Assembly: GCF_045679555.1 (NCBI RefSeq)
Contig: NC_092098.1
Location: 21,730,038-21,794,037 of the forward strand
DNA length: 64,000 nucleotides
Source of the DNA: Salvelinus alpinus
Taxonomy: Eukaryota > Chordata > Actinopteri > Salmoniformes > Salmonidae
Direction of reading: 5' to 3'
The translations under genes were made by a program, and so were the position numbers. Under the pieces are notes generated by a model, which saw only the letters and a program-made list of their open reading frames with translations, ran no database searches and was not told the DNA's origin. Shown here in pieces: positions 23,264 through 33,500 of this stretch (within the stretch, counting starts at the first letter, position 1; each line of letters opens with the position of its first letter).

Positions 23264-23299
23264 TCCGACGCGTTTCGGGTGCATGGCCTTCGTCAGGGA
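23264..23299 (-). ncRNA. Candidate hammerhead ribozyme of the Penelope-like element
   Basis: On the minus strand, the core CTGACGA (23296-23290) and GAA (23276-23274) are both present. Helix I is TCC (23299-23297) paired with GGA (23266-23264). Helix III is the minimal self-pairing ACGCGT (23273-23268), followed by C (23267) as the cleavage-site base. Helix II between the two core pieces is weak: only about two G-C pairs with an A-C mismatch at its base. PLEs are known to carry minimal hammerheads in their terminal repeats, and the strand agrees with the element. No activity can be shown from sequence. Confidence 0.6.
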
Positions 23300-23594
23300 G
23301 TACAAAGAAATAATACAATGTCCTCTTTTGAACAGCTTTTCCAATTAGCACTAATTTGAAGAGGGAGTGGTTACACAATTGATTGGACACACCTAGTAAG
23401 CAATACTATACACATTAAAAAGTGAAATACTGTAGCTATGTTACCAAACAATTGAACTCCAAGCTAGAAGTATCAGGATGCCTAGAAAGGTAGTTCTAGC
23501 CTTAAATATGACTGGGAGAAGTGTCAACAAAAAGAAAGCAATATATTCCATACTACACTAGATCACAGTAAACATGAACAACAACAGTCTAAAT

Positions 23595-25875
23595 CAGTGG
23601 TTCTTAACCTTGTTGGAGGTACTGAACCCCGCCAGTTTCATATGCGCATTCACCGAACCCTTCTTAATTGGAAAAATAAAATATGATTTTTTCAAATTCA
23701 AAACATAGGTATATATTTTACTGGTGCACAAAATGAACCGTGCATCAACATCAACACCGTGTGTTGAAAGAACAAAATCATCAAAGCATGATTTTCACAC
23801 AAAAACAAAAACATAATAATGAATATTTACTGCAAATCAGTGTCACTTCTGCTGTTGCCTTTCAGAGACCAGTTCAGAAATGCGCAGCTTCACCTTGGCA
23901 AGTGCCACTCTCATGTCATTTTCGCAACAAAGTCTGTTCCTTTTCTTCGTTTTTATGTCCAGCATCCTCGAAAAGGATTGCTCGCAAAGATATGTTGTAA
24001 CAAACGGTATGAAAATCTCCAGAGCTTTCTTAGCAATAACAGGGTACGTTACCATTTGTTGACACCAAAACGTTGAAAGCATTGTTGTTCTGAAGAGTTG
24101 CTGTTGAACCTGGCTCTGCTGAATTTCAATGATTTCATCGAGGTATTCATCATTGACATCTGTTGTCTCAACACTAAACGTGAACGGCTGTCTCACCAAT
24201 GCTGGATATGACTCTCTTGTAGGGAAGTATCCGTCGAGAGACTTTGCAAGCTCATCTAAGTGCTTGCTTCAGTTCCGCGGGTACAGAAATGTCTCCGATT
24301 CCAGATACATCTTCGATCTTACTTACACAGTCGTCCAGCAGGGGAAAGTTTGCGAAGTTATCGTTCTCTGTTCGTCGTTTCCATAACGGTAGCTTTTTTT
24401 GAAAAGCCTTCAGGTTTTCCTCCGCTTCGATGATGTTGACTCCACCGCCCTGCATCTTTTGATTGAGATGATTGATGGCTGCGAAGATATCAGCCATGTA
24501 CGCTAAAATGACAATGAACTCAGAATTTTTTAAGTAATCTGCATGACAATGTTGGTGCTCTTGCAAATTCTAATTCCACACGCACGGCAAAAACACGATT
24601 CAGCACCTGTCCCCGGGATAACCACCGAACGTTAGAATGGTACAGAAGTACCTCGAATTCAGAGCCCATTTCTTTACACAGCTCACTGAAGATGCGGTGC
24701 CTCAGAGGACTAGTTCGCACATAGTTCACGCATTCCACTACAATTTTTAATACTTCTGCCAGTTTTGGAGGCAAGGTTTTTGTTGCCAACGCATGCCTGT
24801 GCAGAATACAATGCGTAACAATGATGTGTGGTGCATCGGCTTTCACTAGCGCACCAAAACCAGACTTTCTTCCCAGCATGACTGGAGCTCCGTCCGAACA
24901 AACTGCAGAAACCATATCCCACGAAAGATTGTTGTCTTTGAAGAAGTCATCCACAAGTTTCTTCACATCGGCTGCCTTAGTTGTTGTTGTAAGAGGCTCA
25001 CAAAATAAAAAATCTTCCTTTATCACGTCGTCTTTCACATAGCGCACGAATACAGCAAGCAGGCTTAGATTGGAAACGTCTGTGGTCTCATCGAGTTGAA
25101 GGCTGAATTTTGCCGGGCTTGAAATCAGATCTGCAACTACTTGAGCCAAGATGTCTTTGCTCATGTCCTCTATTCTGTCGCTGATGGTGTCATTTGGGAT
25201 AACTTAACTTCAGCCTCTTTTCCCAGCATGATATTCGCCATCTTCAACACAGCTGGTTTTATGAGTGTTTCACCAATGGTGTGTGGTTTGCCCTGCTTTG
25301 CGATCAGGTAAGCAACTTTGTACAATGCTGTGAGGATCGGTTTGTTGATGGGTACAAAGCCGAGAACAGGCAGAGTAGCCTTTTCATCGAATCTGTGTCT
25401 CTTCACCTTGAATTCAGCAAGCGTTGTGTTTTTGTATTTTCCATCTCCATGCAGCTTAAGGAAGTGTTCTCTTAGTTTTGCCGGTGCTAGACTAGAATTG
25501 CTCAACTTGGCATTGCAAATCATGCAGTTAGGACGCTGACTCTCATCACGTTCCGTTATACATGTGAATCCATATTGTACATATTCGTCCGACCACTTTC
25601 TTTTTTTGCTCGACATAGTAAGTATGAAGGGATTAAGAAAGAAATCACAAGACGTACCATCACGACAGTCACAAGTCGACTACTGAGCGCACCAAATTCC
25701 CTGCAGCACAGATAGGCCAAGCGATGTAGCGTGATCACCTGTAGCCAATGATGGCCAAGCGGGGAGTGTCATCACGAATCATATGAGTCGGATGTGTGTC
25801 TTGACCTCCGCCGAACCCCTGAGACTGACTCACCGAACCCCTGGGGTTCGATCGAACCCAGGTTAAGAACCACTG
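23595..25875 (-). mobile_element. hAT (Charlie-like) DNA transposon with 8-bp target duplication
   Basis: Terminal repeats are CAGTGGTTCTTAACCT at 23595 and its complement ending at 25875. The flanks GTCTAAAT (23587-23594) and GTCTAAAC (25876-25883) match in 7 of 8 positions. The 2281-bp length, BED finger and hAT dimerisation domain agree. It is inserted into the 3' part of the Penelope-like element. Confidence 0.92.
23843..25616 (-). pseudogene. hAT transposase with BED zinc finger (ZBED5/SCAND3-like)
   Basis: The ATG at 25616 begins MSSKKRKW. A BED-type finger follows (C..C in NCMICNAKLS, then HFLKLH), matching the N-terminus of ZBED5-like domesticated proteins. The frame slips near 25190. 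It resumes as SLQLDETTDVSNLSLLAVF with the catalytic-type LDETTD motif and CSDGAPVMLG, then HCILHRHALA. Another slip lies near 24570 and another near 24250. The C-terminal hAT dimerisation domain reads YPVIAKKALEIFIPFVTTYL, then CEQSFSRML, ending near 23843. Three frameshifts in an otherwise well-preserved coding region indicate a fairly recent, non-functional copy. Confidence 0.85.
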
Positions 25876-26462
25876 GTCTAAACATAGCTGAGGGCATTTG
25901 AGCAAAATGTCCACTAGATGACAGCAAATGGACCTATTACGACCCTACAGGAAGGGTGAGAAATCCATATTTTCACTTAAACCAGGGTACTTAGTGGCCT
26001 GTAGTTTGTAAATCCATATCTTCATTTAAACCAGGGTACTTAGTGGCCTGTAGTTTGTAAATCCCAAAACTTTCCCTTTGGTTTAACTGGTTTAAGACGG
26101 TCCTCTTTTCTAATTGAGGCTGGAACATGATCAATACCCATAGCTTGTAGGGAGGCAGGGTTGCCATGGTGTAAGGACTTGTAGTGCCTTGCCATGGGGT
26201 AGTCTTCATTGCCTATCCGTATTGCGTACTTGTGTTCTGCTAAGCAGTCTGGACGGACAAAGAGACGCCTTCAAATGTAGAACACGTTGCACTGTGGACA
26301 TTCCAATCTATAGATGGCATGAGTGGTTTTGCAGTTAATGAAATGCTTGACATGATACTCCATTTTAGAAGCTGTCAACAAAATACTTTTTCTATGCAAT
26401 ATTTCTGCAATGGTTGCACTGGTTACATTTAAAAGAGCCCTTGGGTTTGTGGTCAAGCCAAG
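25876..26462 (-). pseudogene. Penelope GIY-YIG endonuclease domain
   Basis: On the minus strand, HVKHFINCKTTHAIYRLECP (about 26357-26298) supplies the GIY-like strand. QCNVFYI follows and is then broken by an in-frame TGA at the position of the usual YIG glycine (about 26271). Downstream, RRLFVR provides the conserved Arg region and AEHKYAIRIGNEDYPMARHY (about 26240-26180) the catalytic Glu region. Translation then degrades near 26060. The domain cuts target DNA in active PLEs; here the stop would truncate it. The solo LTR separates it from the reverse transcriptase. Confidence 0.75.
25960..26060 (-). repeat. 49-bp tandem duplication in PLE
   Basis: AAATCCATATTTTCACTTAA plus the following 29 bases (to GTAGTTTGT) is repeated immediately with two substitutions. 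It lies where the endonuclease frame ends. Confidence 0.8.
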
Positions 26463-27933
26463 TGTCGTGTCTTTGGCATCATTAAACTGAAGATGAATCT
26501 TTATAAAAAATTCTCTGTAATTATTATTACGTGATTAAACTGATTAATCATGTAACTGTAATTAACCTAGAAGTCGGGGCACCAAGGAAAATATTCAGAT
26601 TACAAAGTTATAATATTCCTAATATAACTTTCAGATGTTTTAATATCTGATCAATTAGTCTTTGAATTAATGAATTACTATTTACCTCACGTCAGTCTCA
26701 TTCCAAACGTCGTAAATTGTTGGTTATCTGCACGAACCCAGTCTTCACTATGAGTCATCCATACATCAATTGTCTTAAAATCATTTATTTACTAACTAAG
26801 TAATTCACAGAAATGCATCACACAAACAAACAAAGTAGATGGTTACAAAGAAATGATAGATGTGCCCTAGTGGGCTAAACCGGCATGGCGGCTTGTTAGA
26901 CAAAAGGGGAGTGGGGGTTCAGCTGAGAAGTCACTACAGAGATGATAATTATAACAATTGAAATGCTAATCCTTTGCACATGAACGCTCACTCATTCGGG
27001 AACAATTGCAATCAATATATATATTTACGCTTAGTGTGTCGTCGGGATCTCTGTTGAAAAGTTTGTTTCTGTTGGAGAGTCTGTCCGCCCTCTCTCTCTC
27101 TCTCTGTCATGGTTAGAATGGATAGTTCAGAGTGACATTCATTCATGTCGTTATAGAATAGATGTTTCGGCGGTTGTTGGTCTTCACGTTCAATGATACC
27201 AAATTCCTAGCTGCAGACTAGTAATTAATATCAAAGACTTGTTCTTATTCTGTCGGTATCGATAGTCTAAGAGTTTAACCACGTGGTATGGTTTAAATAT
27301 TCAGCCATCTACTCAAACCTTAAGCTCGGTCTCCTCTCAAACCTTGGCCCTCTCATTATCGAGGTAAGCTGGTCTGGTGATAGAAAACCCGGGTGGGGGT
27401 TTTATTCGGAAGAGCAGAAAAGGTCCTGTCCCAGGACGCAAGACCATAACTGTGCTCATGGGCGGTCCTCTGATTTAGTTAAACTCCAAAGGGAATTGGA
27501 GTTTCCTTCATTAAACAGTCCAAAATCACATTACACAATTTCACAAACCGTATCATCCTCACTCATTCATCTTATACAACAATTAGATGTAAGCCTCATA
27601 TCTGAGGCTATTGTATAAACAGCGTTATGGTAATGTGGCCGTATTGTCTCTCATGAGTTTCACAAAATTGTACCAAACGGACCAGTTCGTAGCTGGATTC
27701 TTCACCGATCTTTTATACGTTCTCCAGAACATAAATACTGTTCGGACCTCCAGTTCTGTGAGGTGTAAGAAATTGCTTTGTTCTCTATGAAAACTCCCTC
27801 TCTCTCTATACTGTGGCCATGAGGAGATAATCTCCTCCAGGAATTTACGACCTGAGGTCGCAGCAGCCTGAGTGTAGGAGACAGAGAGAGGGGGATGGTG
27901 CTCGCTGTACCCAAAGAGGGCAACGTCATGACA
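26463..27933 (-). mobile_element. Solo LTR of an endogenous retrovirus-type element
   Basis: The 1471-bp unit begins TGTC and ends GACA (TG...CA termini with a 4-bp inverted repeat). It is flanked by the 4-bp duplication CAAG at 26459-26462 and 27934-27937. Removing it joins the two halves of the PLE. Read on the minus strand, a TATAAAAG box lies at about 27708-27715 and AATAAA at about 26784-26789. Transcription would therefore run on the minus strand. The roughly 930-bp spacing would imply an unusually long R region, or a different start or poly(A) site. A direct CTCT repeat lies at 27092-27106. No internal retroviral genes remain, as after LTR-LTR recombination. Confidence 0.8.
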
Positions 27934-27937
27934 CAAG

Positions 27938-30901
27938 TGTTTTGAGAGTCACCAGGAAGATAACTGTGGACTAATTTGTCATTTAGGGTAGGACATCTCT
28001 TAAAGCTTATGACTGGTGGCTCAGGGAAGACTTGGTGTAGTAGCGTATCACTTTGGATGATTCCCCACTTATTTTTTATGATTATTTTAACGTTCTCTGC
28101 TTCAGTGCTGTATTTTGTAACAAAATACACTCTCTCTGATGTATCAAGAGGCTCTCCCCTTCGCAACAAGTTCTCTCTGTCATGTAATCCAGCCCTTATA
28201 CCGGCATCTTTCAGGACTTGAACGCTGTAGGCCCGATTCAAGAAGCGATTCTCCAATTCAGCAGATTTGACACTGTAGTCTGTTTCCCGATCGCAAATTC
28301 TGCGGACTCTTTGGAATTGGCCATATGGAATGTTCTCTTTTAGCCTTTTGGGGTGAAAGCTGTCTGCCCTCAGAATGGTATTCCCATCTGTAGGCTTCCT
28401 AAAGATTGATGTGTGCAAACAACCTTTGTCATTTTTACTGATGTCGATGTCCATAAAATTAATGTTATCCTTGCTGTACTCCATAGTTAGTTTGATGTTA
28501 GGGTTAATGCTGTTAAGGTATTGGTGGAAGGAAATAAATTAATCTTCTGAGCCAGACCAAAACAGGCAAACATCACCAATATAGCGTCCCCACCATATAA
28601 TCCGGTCAAAGAAATGGTTATTAGAAGGATCCAAAATGAAGTCATTTTCCCATTTACCCAAGTACAAACCAGCTTAGGAAGGGCTGTCGCAAGCTCCCAT
28701 GGCACATTCTTTGACCTGTTTAAAAATACGGGCCTGAAAGATAAAGATGTTATGATTAAGAGTCCATTCAGTCAGTGAGACAATGAATTCTGTAGGAGGC
28801 ATCTAAGTCTCAGGCCAGTTCCTCAAGAAATTGTGCATAGCTGCCAATCCTTGTTCATGTTCAATGGTGGTGTATAGAGACTCCACATCCACGGTGACTA
28901 AAAAGGAAGCTGTACCTATATTGTTCAATTCCTTAATTTTGTTCAACACATCTGTGGTATCTTGAAGATAGGCTGGGAGTGACGTCAGAAAAGGCTTAAC
29001 TTCTTATGGTTGCATCCTGCTACCGGGATCGATATGACAACAGCCAGTGAAAGTGCAGGGCGCCAAATTCAAACAACAGAAATCTCATAATTAAAATTCC
29101 TCAAACATACATGTGTCTCATATCATTTTAAAGGCAATCTTGTTGTTAATCCCACTAAAGTGTCCGATTTCAAATATGCTTTTCAGCGAAAGCACTACAA
29201 ACGATTATGTTAGGTCACCACCAAACCACAATAAGCACAGCCATTTTTCCAGCAAAATATAGCAGTCACAAAAAGCAGAAATAGAGATAAAATGAATCAC
29301 TAACCTTTGATTATCTTCATCAGATGACACTCATAGGACTTCATGTTACACAATACATGCATGTTTTGTTTGATAAAGTTCATATTTATATAAAAAAATC
29401 TGAGTTTACATTGGCGCGTTACATTCACTAGTTCCAAAAACATCAAGTGATTTTGCATAGCCACATCATTTCAACAGAAATACTCATCATAAACGTAGAT
29501 GATAATACAAGTTATACACATGGAATTATAGATATACCTCTCCTTAATGCAACCGCTGTGTCAGATATCAAAAAAACTTTACGGAAAAAGCAACCCATGC
29601 AATAATCTGAGACGGCGCTCAGAAATATAATAAAATTAGCCGCCATTTTGGAGTCAACAGAAACCAGAAAATACATGATAAATGTTTCCTTACCTTTGAT
29701 GAACTTCATCAGAATGCAGTCCTAGGAATCCCAGGTCCACAATAAATGCTTGATTTGTTCGATAATGTCCGTTATTTATGTCCAATTAGCTACTTTGGTT
29801 TGCGCGTTTGGTAAACAATTCCAAAGTCACAAAGCGCGTCCACTATAACGTGACGAAATGTCCAAAGGTTCCGTAACAGTCAGTAGAAACATGTCAAACG
29901 ATGTACTGAATCAATCTTTAGAATGTTGTTAACATACATCTTGAATAACGTTCCAACCTGAGAATTAGATTGACTTCAGATGAGCGGTGGAACGGAGGTC
30001 CTCCTCATGTGAACGCGCATGGTGAAAGCATGGTCAGCTCGTGGCAGTGGTGACTAATTCCTGTCTCCTTCGGCCCCCCTTCACATTAGAGTCATCAGAC
30101 AAAGTTCTATTGACTGTTGACATCTAGTGGAAGCCGTAGGAAGTGAAAACTCATCAATATCTCGCTGTAATTTCAATGAGAGCTTGGTTGAAAATCTGCC
30201 ACCTAAGAAAAAATCCAAACAGGAAGTGGAACTTCTCAGGTTTTTGCCTGCCATATGAGTTCTGTTATACTCACAGACATAATTCAAACAGTTTTAGAAA
30301 CTTCAGAGTGTTTTCTATCCAAAACCAATAATAATATGCATATATTAGCAACTGGGACTGAGGAGCAGGCAGTTTACTATGGGCATCTCTGTGCACCTTT
30401 CATCCAAGCTACTCAATACTGCCCATGCAGCCATAAGAAGTGAATAAAGTAATCAATGTACTTAGAGATGGGTTCTGTCAGACTTTCATTACCACTAATG
30501 ACTAGTCTACCTGGGGGATTTTCAACATTCCTGTGGACATTTGGAAGAAGATAAAAAGAAGCCATATGTGGACTGCCATTGAAAATAAATTTGAACTCAT
30601 TGTCTGAAATGTAGCCATTCTCCTTAGCTTCTGTGAGGATCCCTTTCAGTTCAGTTTTTAGGTCCTCTGTAGGGTTGAAGGTAAGAGATTGGTAGAATTC
30701 ATCATTGTCTAATTGACGGTAGGCTTCTGTCACATATTTGTCTTTACTCCACACTACTGTAGCGCCACCTTTGTCTGCTTTTTTAACCACAATCCGTTCA
30801 TTTTTGTACAATGATTCAACTGCATCCCTCTCTGTCTTTAGAAAGATTATGTTGTGTTTGGTTGGAGTCAATTTTACCCTTAAACAGATTCTCCACATCA
30901 A
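27938..30901 (-). pseudogene. Penelope reverse transcriptase, split, YIDD changed to YIGD
   Basis: The first part (30901-30445) carries VKKADKGGATVVWSKDKY, YLLPNVHR and the PPGRLVISGNESLTEPISKY region typical of PLE fingers and palm. It is cut by the piggyBac-like element. The second part resumes at about 28995 (KPFLTSLPAYLQD), reads FLVTVDVESLYTTIEHEQG near 28905-28850 (the first catalytic Asp), then WWGRYIGDVCLFWSGSE near 28595-28545. Relatives carry YIDD at the latter site; here codon GGT at 28576-28578 gives Gly. A stop follows within 10 codons. The frame 28484-27938 (MEYSKDNINFMDIDI, then FRKPTDGNTIL) is the remaining C-terminal RT/linker. Confidence 0.8.
29000..30440 (+). mobile_element. 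piggyBac-like non-autonomous element, copy B
   Basis: Inverted ends are CTTCTTATGGTTGCA (29000-29014) and TGCAGCCATAAGAAG (30426-30440), 14 of 15 matching. Flanks are TTAA (28996-28999) and TGAA (30441-30444), the latter one change from TTAA. The element sits in the reverse transcriptase of the PLE. The interior matches copy A at 3516-4934, including its internal diverged duplication. It carries no transposase. Confidence 0.85.
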
Positions 30902-30925
30902 AATTCACCTTCTTGGCAAATGTAT

Positions 30926-32045
30926 TTAGTGTGGCATTCTGGACGATGGGACAAAAAGTGGACTTGGGTTAAAAGGTGTTTTTGAGGGCACAGAAACTGC
31001 CTGACCTGAGACACTGGCGTCTGTAGTTGGAGAGATGTTTTGCTTGTACCAGGCCTTCAGATGTAGATTCCTGTAGAAACGAAATAGGTCAATCTTTGTG
31101 TTGAATTCATTAGTTGAGTATGTGGGGGCAAAGGACAGTCCTTTAGACAATATCCTTACACAATCATCAGAAAGGAGTTCTCCAGAAATGTTGATCACAG
31201 CCTTGTTCTGGTCCTGCTCTGTGTGGTTGGATAGTCTTGATTTCTTCCTCCTCCTCCATGTTGGCCTCTTCCGCGTCCTCTCCCTCTCTTGTTGAGGAAC
31301 CTGCGTGACCCCTCTTCCTGATCGAAAAAATCTTGGGAGGAGCTGGCCTCTGAGTTTCTGGGGTGATCCTCATCGTCACTGCTCGTAAAGTTGAAAGAAA
31401 TAGATCTAGGCTTCCTCTGCGGATGTGATTCTGAATTGTTGCGCGTTGGTTTTCTCCAGGCAAAGACCTTGCCATCTCTATAGTCTACTTCATCTCTTCT
31501 AAATGTTCTTAGCTTATCTTGCTTCAATGTCAGAGTGAATGTGTCTACTTTCTCTTTCAAGATCTCATCACATTGTGCTTTTGTTAGAATTGTCACTGTG
31601 TTCTGTGATTTTCCTTTTTACTTCTTCAATTTCTGTTTGGACTACTTGTCTGTCCTTTTTAGATTATTATATTAGAAGTAGCATTAGGTCAAAAGAACAC
31701 TTGTTGAGAATAGCCTCCCATTTATCTCTAAATTCAGTTTTACCTTGTGCTTCATTAGCTGGAAACGTCATAATACGGAGTCCTCTGGGGATTAGGCCTT
31801 TCATCCAATAGTCAGACAAGGTGATAGAATTGAGGTCAAGTTTGGTGTCTTTCTCTATAAGGTGTTGCAAGCCTCTGTAAGCCTTGTTGAAGTCCATTCC
31901 AGTATTCTCTGTGGCTGTCATCTCATCTAGCAATGAGGTAGTGGTAATAATCCTTTGGCCCTCTTCATGGGAATAGGAACATCTTGTAGCCTCTTGGATA
32001 AAATCCATAGTTTGAGTTGTAAAATGTCCCCAAAACACAGAAACA
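30926..32045 (-). pseudogene. Penelope-like element N-terminal region
   Basis: Three overlapping frames (32038-31667, 31596-31195, 31198-30926) give typical PLE N-terminal sequence. These include an acidic and Ser-rich segment, an Arg/Gly stretch (RGRGRGRGQHGGGG at about 31305-31260) and LLSDDCVRILSKGLSFAPTY with FNTKIDLFRFYRNLHLK, which leads into the RT. At least two frameshifts separate them. No second hammerhead motif was found upstream of 32045, so the 5' end seems truncated. Confidence 0.65.
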
Positions 32046-32230
32046 AATTACTGTGGAGCTGCTTCCTCTAAGCATCACCCAAGTGCTATGCTTAACTAAG
32101 TCTGGTCTGTCGGGTCTGCTGAGACTCAACAACACCTCCACCATACTGACGTTCAACACGGGGGGCCCCTCAGGGGTGCTTGCTCATTCCTCTCCTCTTC
32201 TCCCCGTACACTCATGACTGCATGGCCATG

Positions 32231-32295
32231 CATTTCGCTACACTCGCAATAACATCTACTAGCCATGTGTATGTGACCAATAAGATTTGATTTGA
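32231..32295 (+). repeat. 65-bp LINE 3' tail inserted in LINE
   Basis: CATTTCGCTACACTCGCAAT and the following GTGTATGTGACCAATAAG..TTTGATTTGA equal the 3' end of the LINE at 13745-13808. They interrupt the reverse transcriptase between TGCATGGCCATG and ACTCCAACACC. Confidence 0.7.
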
Positions 32296-32383
32296 CTCCA
32301 ACACCATCATTAAGTTTGCCGACGACACAACGGTGGTGGGCCTGATCTTCAGCGGCGACAAGCGCCTACAGTGAGGAGGTTAG

Positions 32384-32703
32384 TCTCCCGGGTGGCGCAG
32401 TGGTCTAGGGCACTGCATCGCAGTGCTAGCTGCGCCACCAGAGTCTCTGGGTTCACGCCCAGGCTGGGCTGGGTTCGCGCCCAGGCTCTGTCGCAGCCGG
32501 CCGCAACCGGGAGATCCGTGGGGCGACGCACAATTGGCATAGCGTCGTCCGGGTTAGGGAGGGTTTGGCCGGTAGGGAGGGTTTGGCCGGTAGGGATATC
32601 CTTGTCTCAGTATGTAAAAAATGTAATAAAATGTATGCACTCTACTGTAAGTCGCTCTGGATAAGAGCGTCTGCTAAATGACTAAAATGTAAATGTAAAA
32701 AAT
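32384..32703 (+). mobile_element. tRNA-derived SINE with L2-type tail
   Basis: The head TCCCGGGTGGCGCAGTGG contains a Pol III A-box. A degenerate B-box lies near 32448 (GGGTTCACGCCC). The conserved body (GGGCGACGCACAATTGGC) leads to the tail GTAAGTCGCTCTGGATAAGA, then AAATGTAAATGT. Flanking GTTAG at 32379-32383 and 32704-32708 is a short target duplication inside the LINE. The segment around 32450-32480 is partly duplicated. Confidence 0.85.
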
Positions 32704-33363
32704 GTTAGAGCCTCTACAGCCTTTACCTCAAGGTCAGCAAAACCAAGGTGCTGATTGTAGACTTCAGGAAATGGAGAGGAGCGCGCCCCTACTGTCATCA
32801 ACAGGGTTGCAGTGATGAGGGTCAAAAGGTCCTCGGCGGGCACATCAGAGAACCTGACATGGTCCAATCACACCACCAGCGTGGTGAAGAAGGCGCCACA
32901 GCGCCTCTTCAATCTCAGGCGCCTGAAGAAATTTGGTATGGGTCCTCGGATACTAAAGAATTTCTACAACTGCACAATCGAGAGCATTTTGAGCGGCTGT
33001 ATTATCGGCTGGTATGACAAATGCACCCTCTTCAACCAGAAGGTCCTACGGAGGATGGTGCGGACGGCACAATACATCACTGGGGGCGAGCGACCTGCCC
33101 TCCAGAACATCTACACCAGGCGGTGTCTGAGGAAGGCCCAAAAGACAGTCAAGGACTCCAGTCACCCAAGCCGCGGACTGTTCACTCGGTTACCATCTGG
33201 CAAGAGGTATCGGAGTATCGGGTCGCAGACCAAAAGGCTCAGAGACAGCTCCTACCACCAGGCCGTAGGAGGCCATCAGACTAAACCTAGCTGTCTCTCT
33301 GCACAGACCTGCACCTTAGACCTGCACAGACTATTTGCATCGAAGAGACTATCAGCACCTTAG
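32700..33363 (+). pseudogene. LINE C-terminal coding remnant
   Basis: The reading KVSKTKVLIVDFRKWRGARP, a GHIREPDMVQ-like segment, and then (after a frame change near 32815) RLFNLRRLKKFGMGPRIL, TIESILSGCIIGWYDKC and RALQNIYTRRCLRKAQ corresponds to the region after the catalytic box in Jockey-type LINEs. The frame is open from 32812 to 33363. Its upstream partner is interrupted by the SINE. Confidence 0.7.
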
Positions 33364-33500
33364 AAATTATTTGCACTGACTACACACACACCCAACTCTT
33401 ACACACAACCTTACACACACACACAAACACCCATAAACACACACACACAGTCAATGCTGCTATTCTATTATATACTATTGATTCCACGACACACTTAGTA

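Larger units (their letters stand above)
23172..32045 (-). mobile_element. Penelope-like retroelement (PLE), nested by three later insertions
   Basis: In transcription order on the minus strand there are an N-terminal region (32038-30926), a reverse transcriptase (30901-30445 and 28998-27938) and a GIY-YIG endonuclease (26458-25990). A 3' structured region with a hammerhead-type motif follows (23299-23264). RT plus C-terminal GIY-YIG is diagnostic of canonical Penelope-like elements. The element is interrupted by a piggyBac-like copy (29000-30440), a solo LTR (26463-27933) and a hAT transposon (23595-25875). Removing them rejoins plausible PLE sequence of about 3.7 kb. Stops, frameshifts and a mutated catalytic Asp make it inactive. 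Confidence 0.85.

Noticed and set aside
23843-25616. A domesticated ZBED/hAT host gene
   Set aside because: Terminal repeats, an 8-bp target duplication and three frameshifts mark it as a dead transposon, not a conserved gene.
27702-28484. A single 260-residue minus-strand protein
   Set aside because: The N-terminal part is PLE reverse transcriptase; from 27933 the frame runs into the solo LTR by chance.
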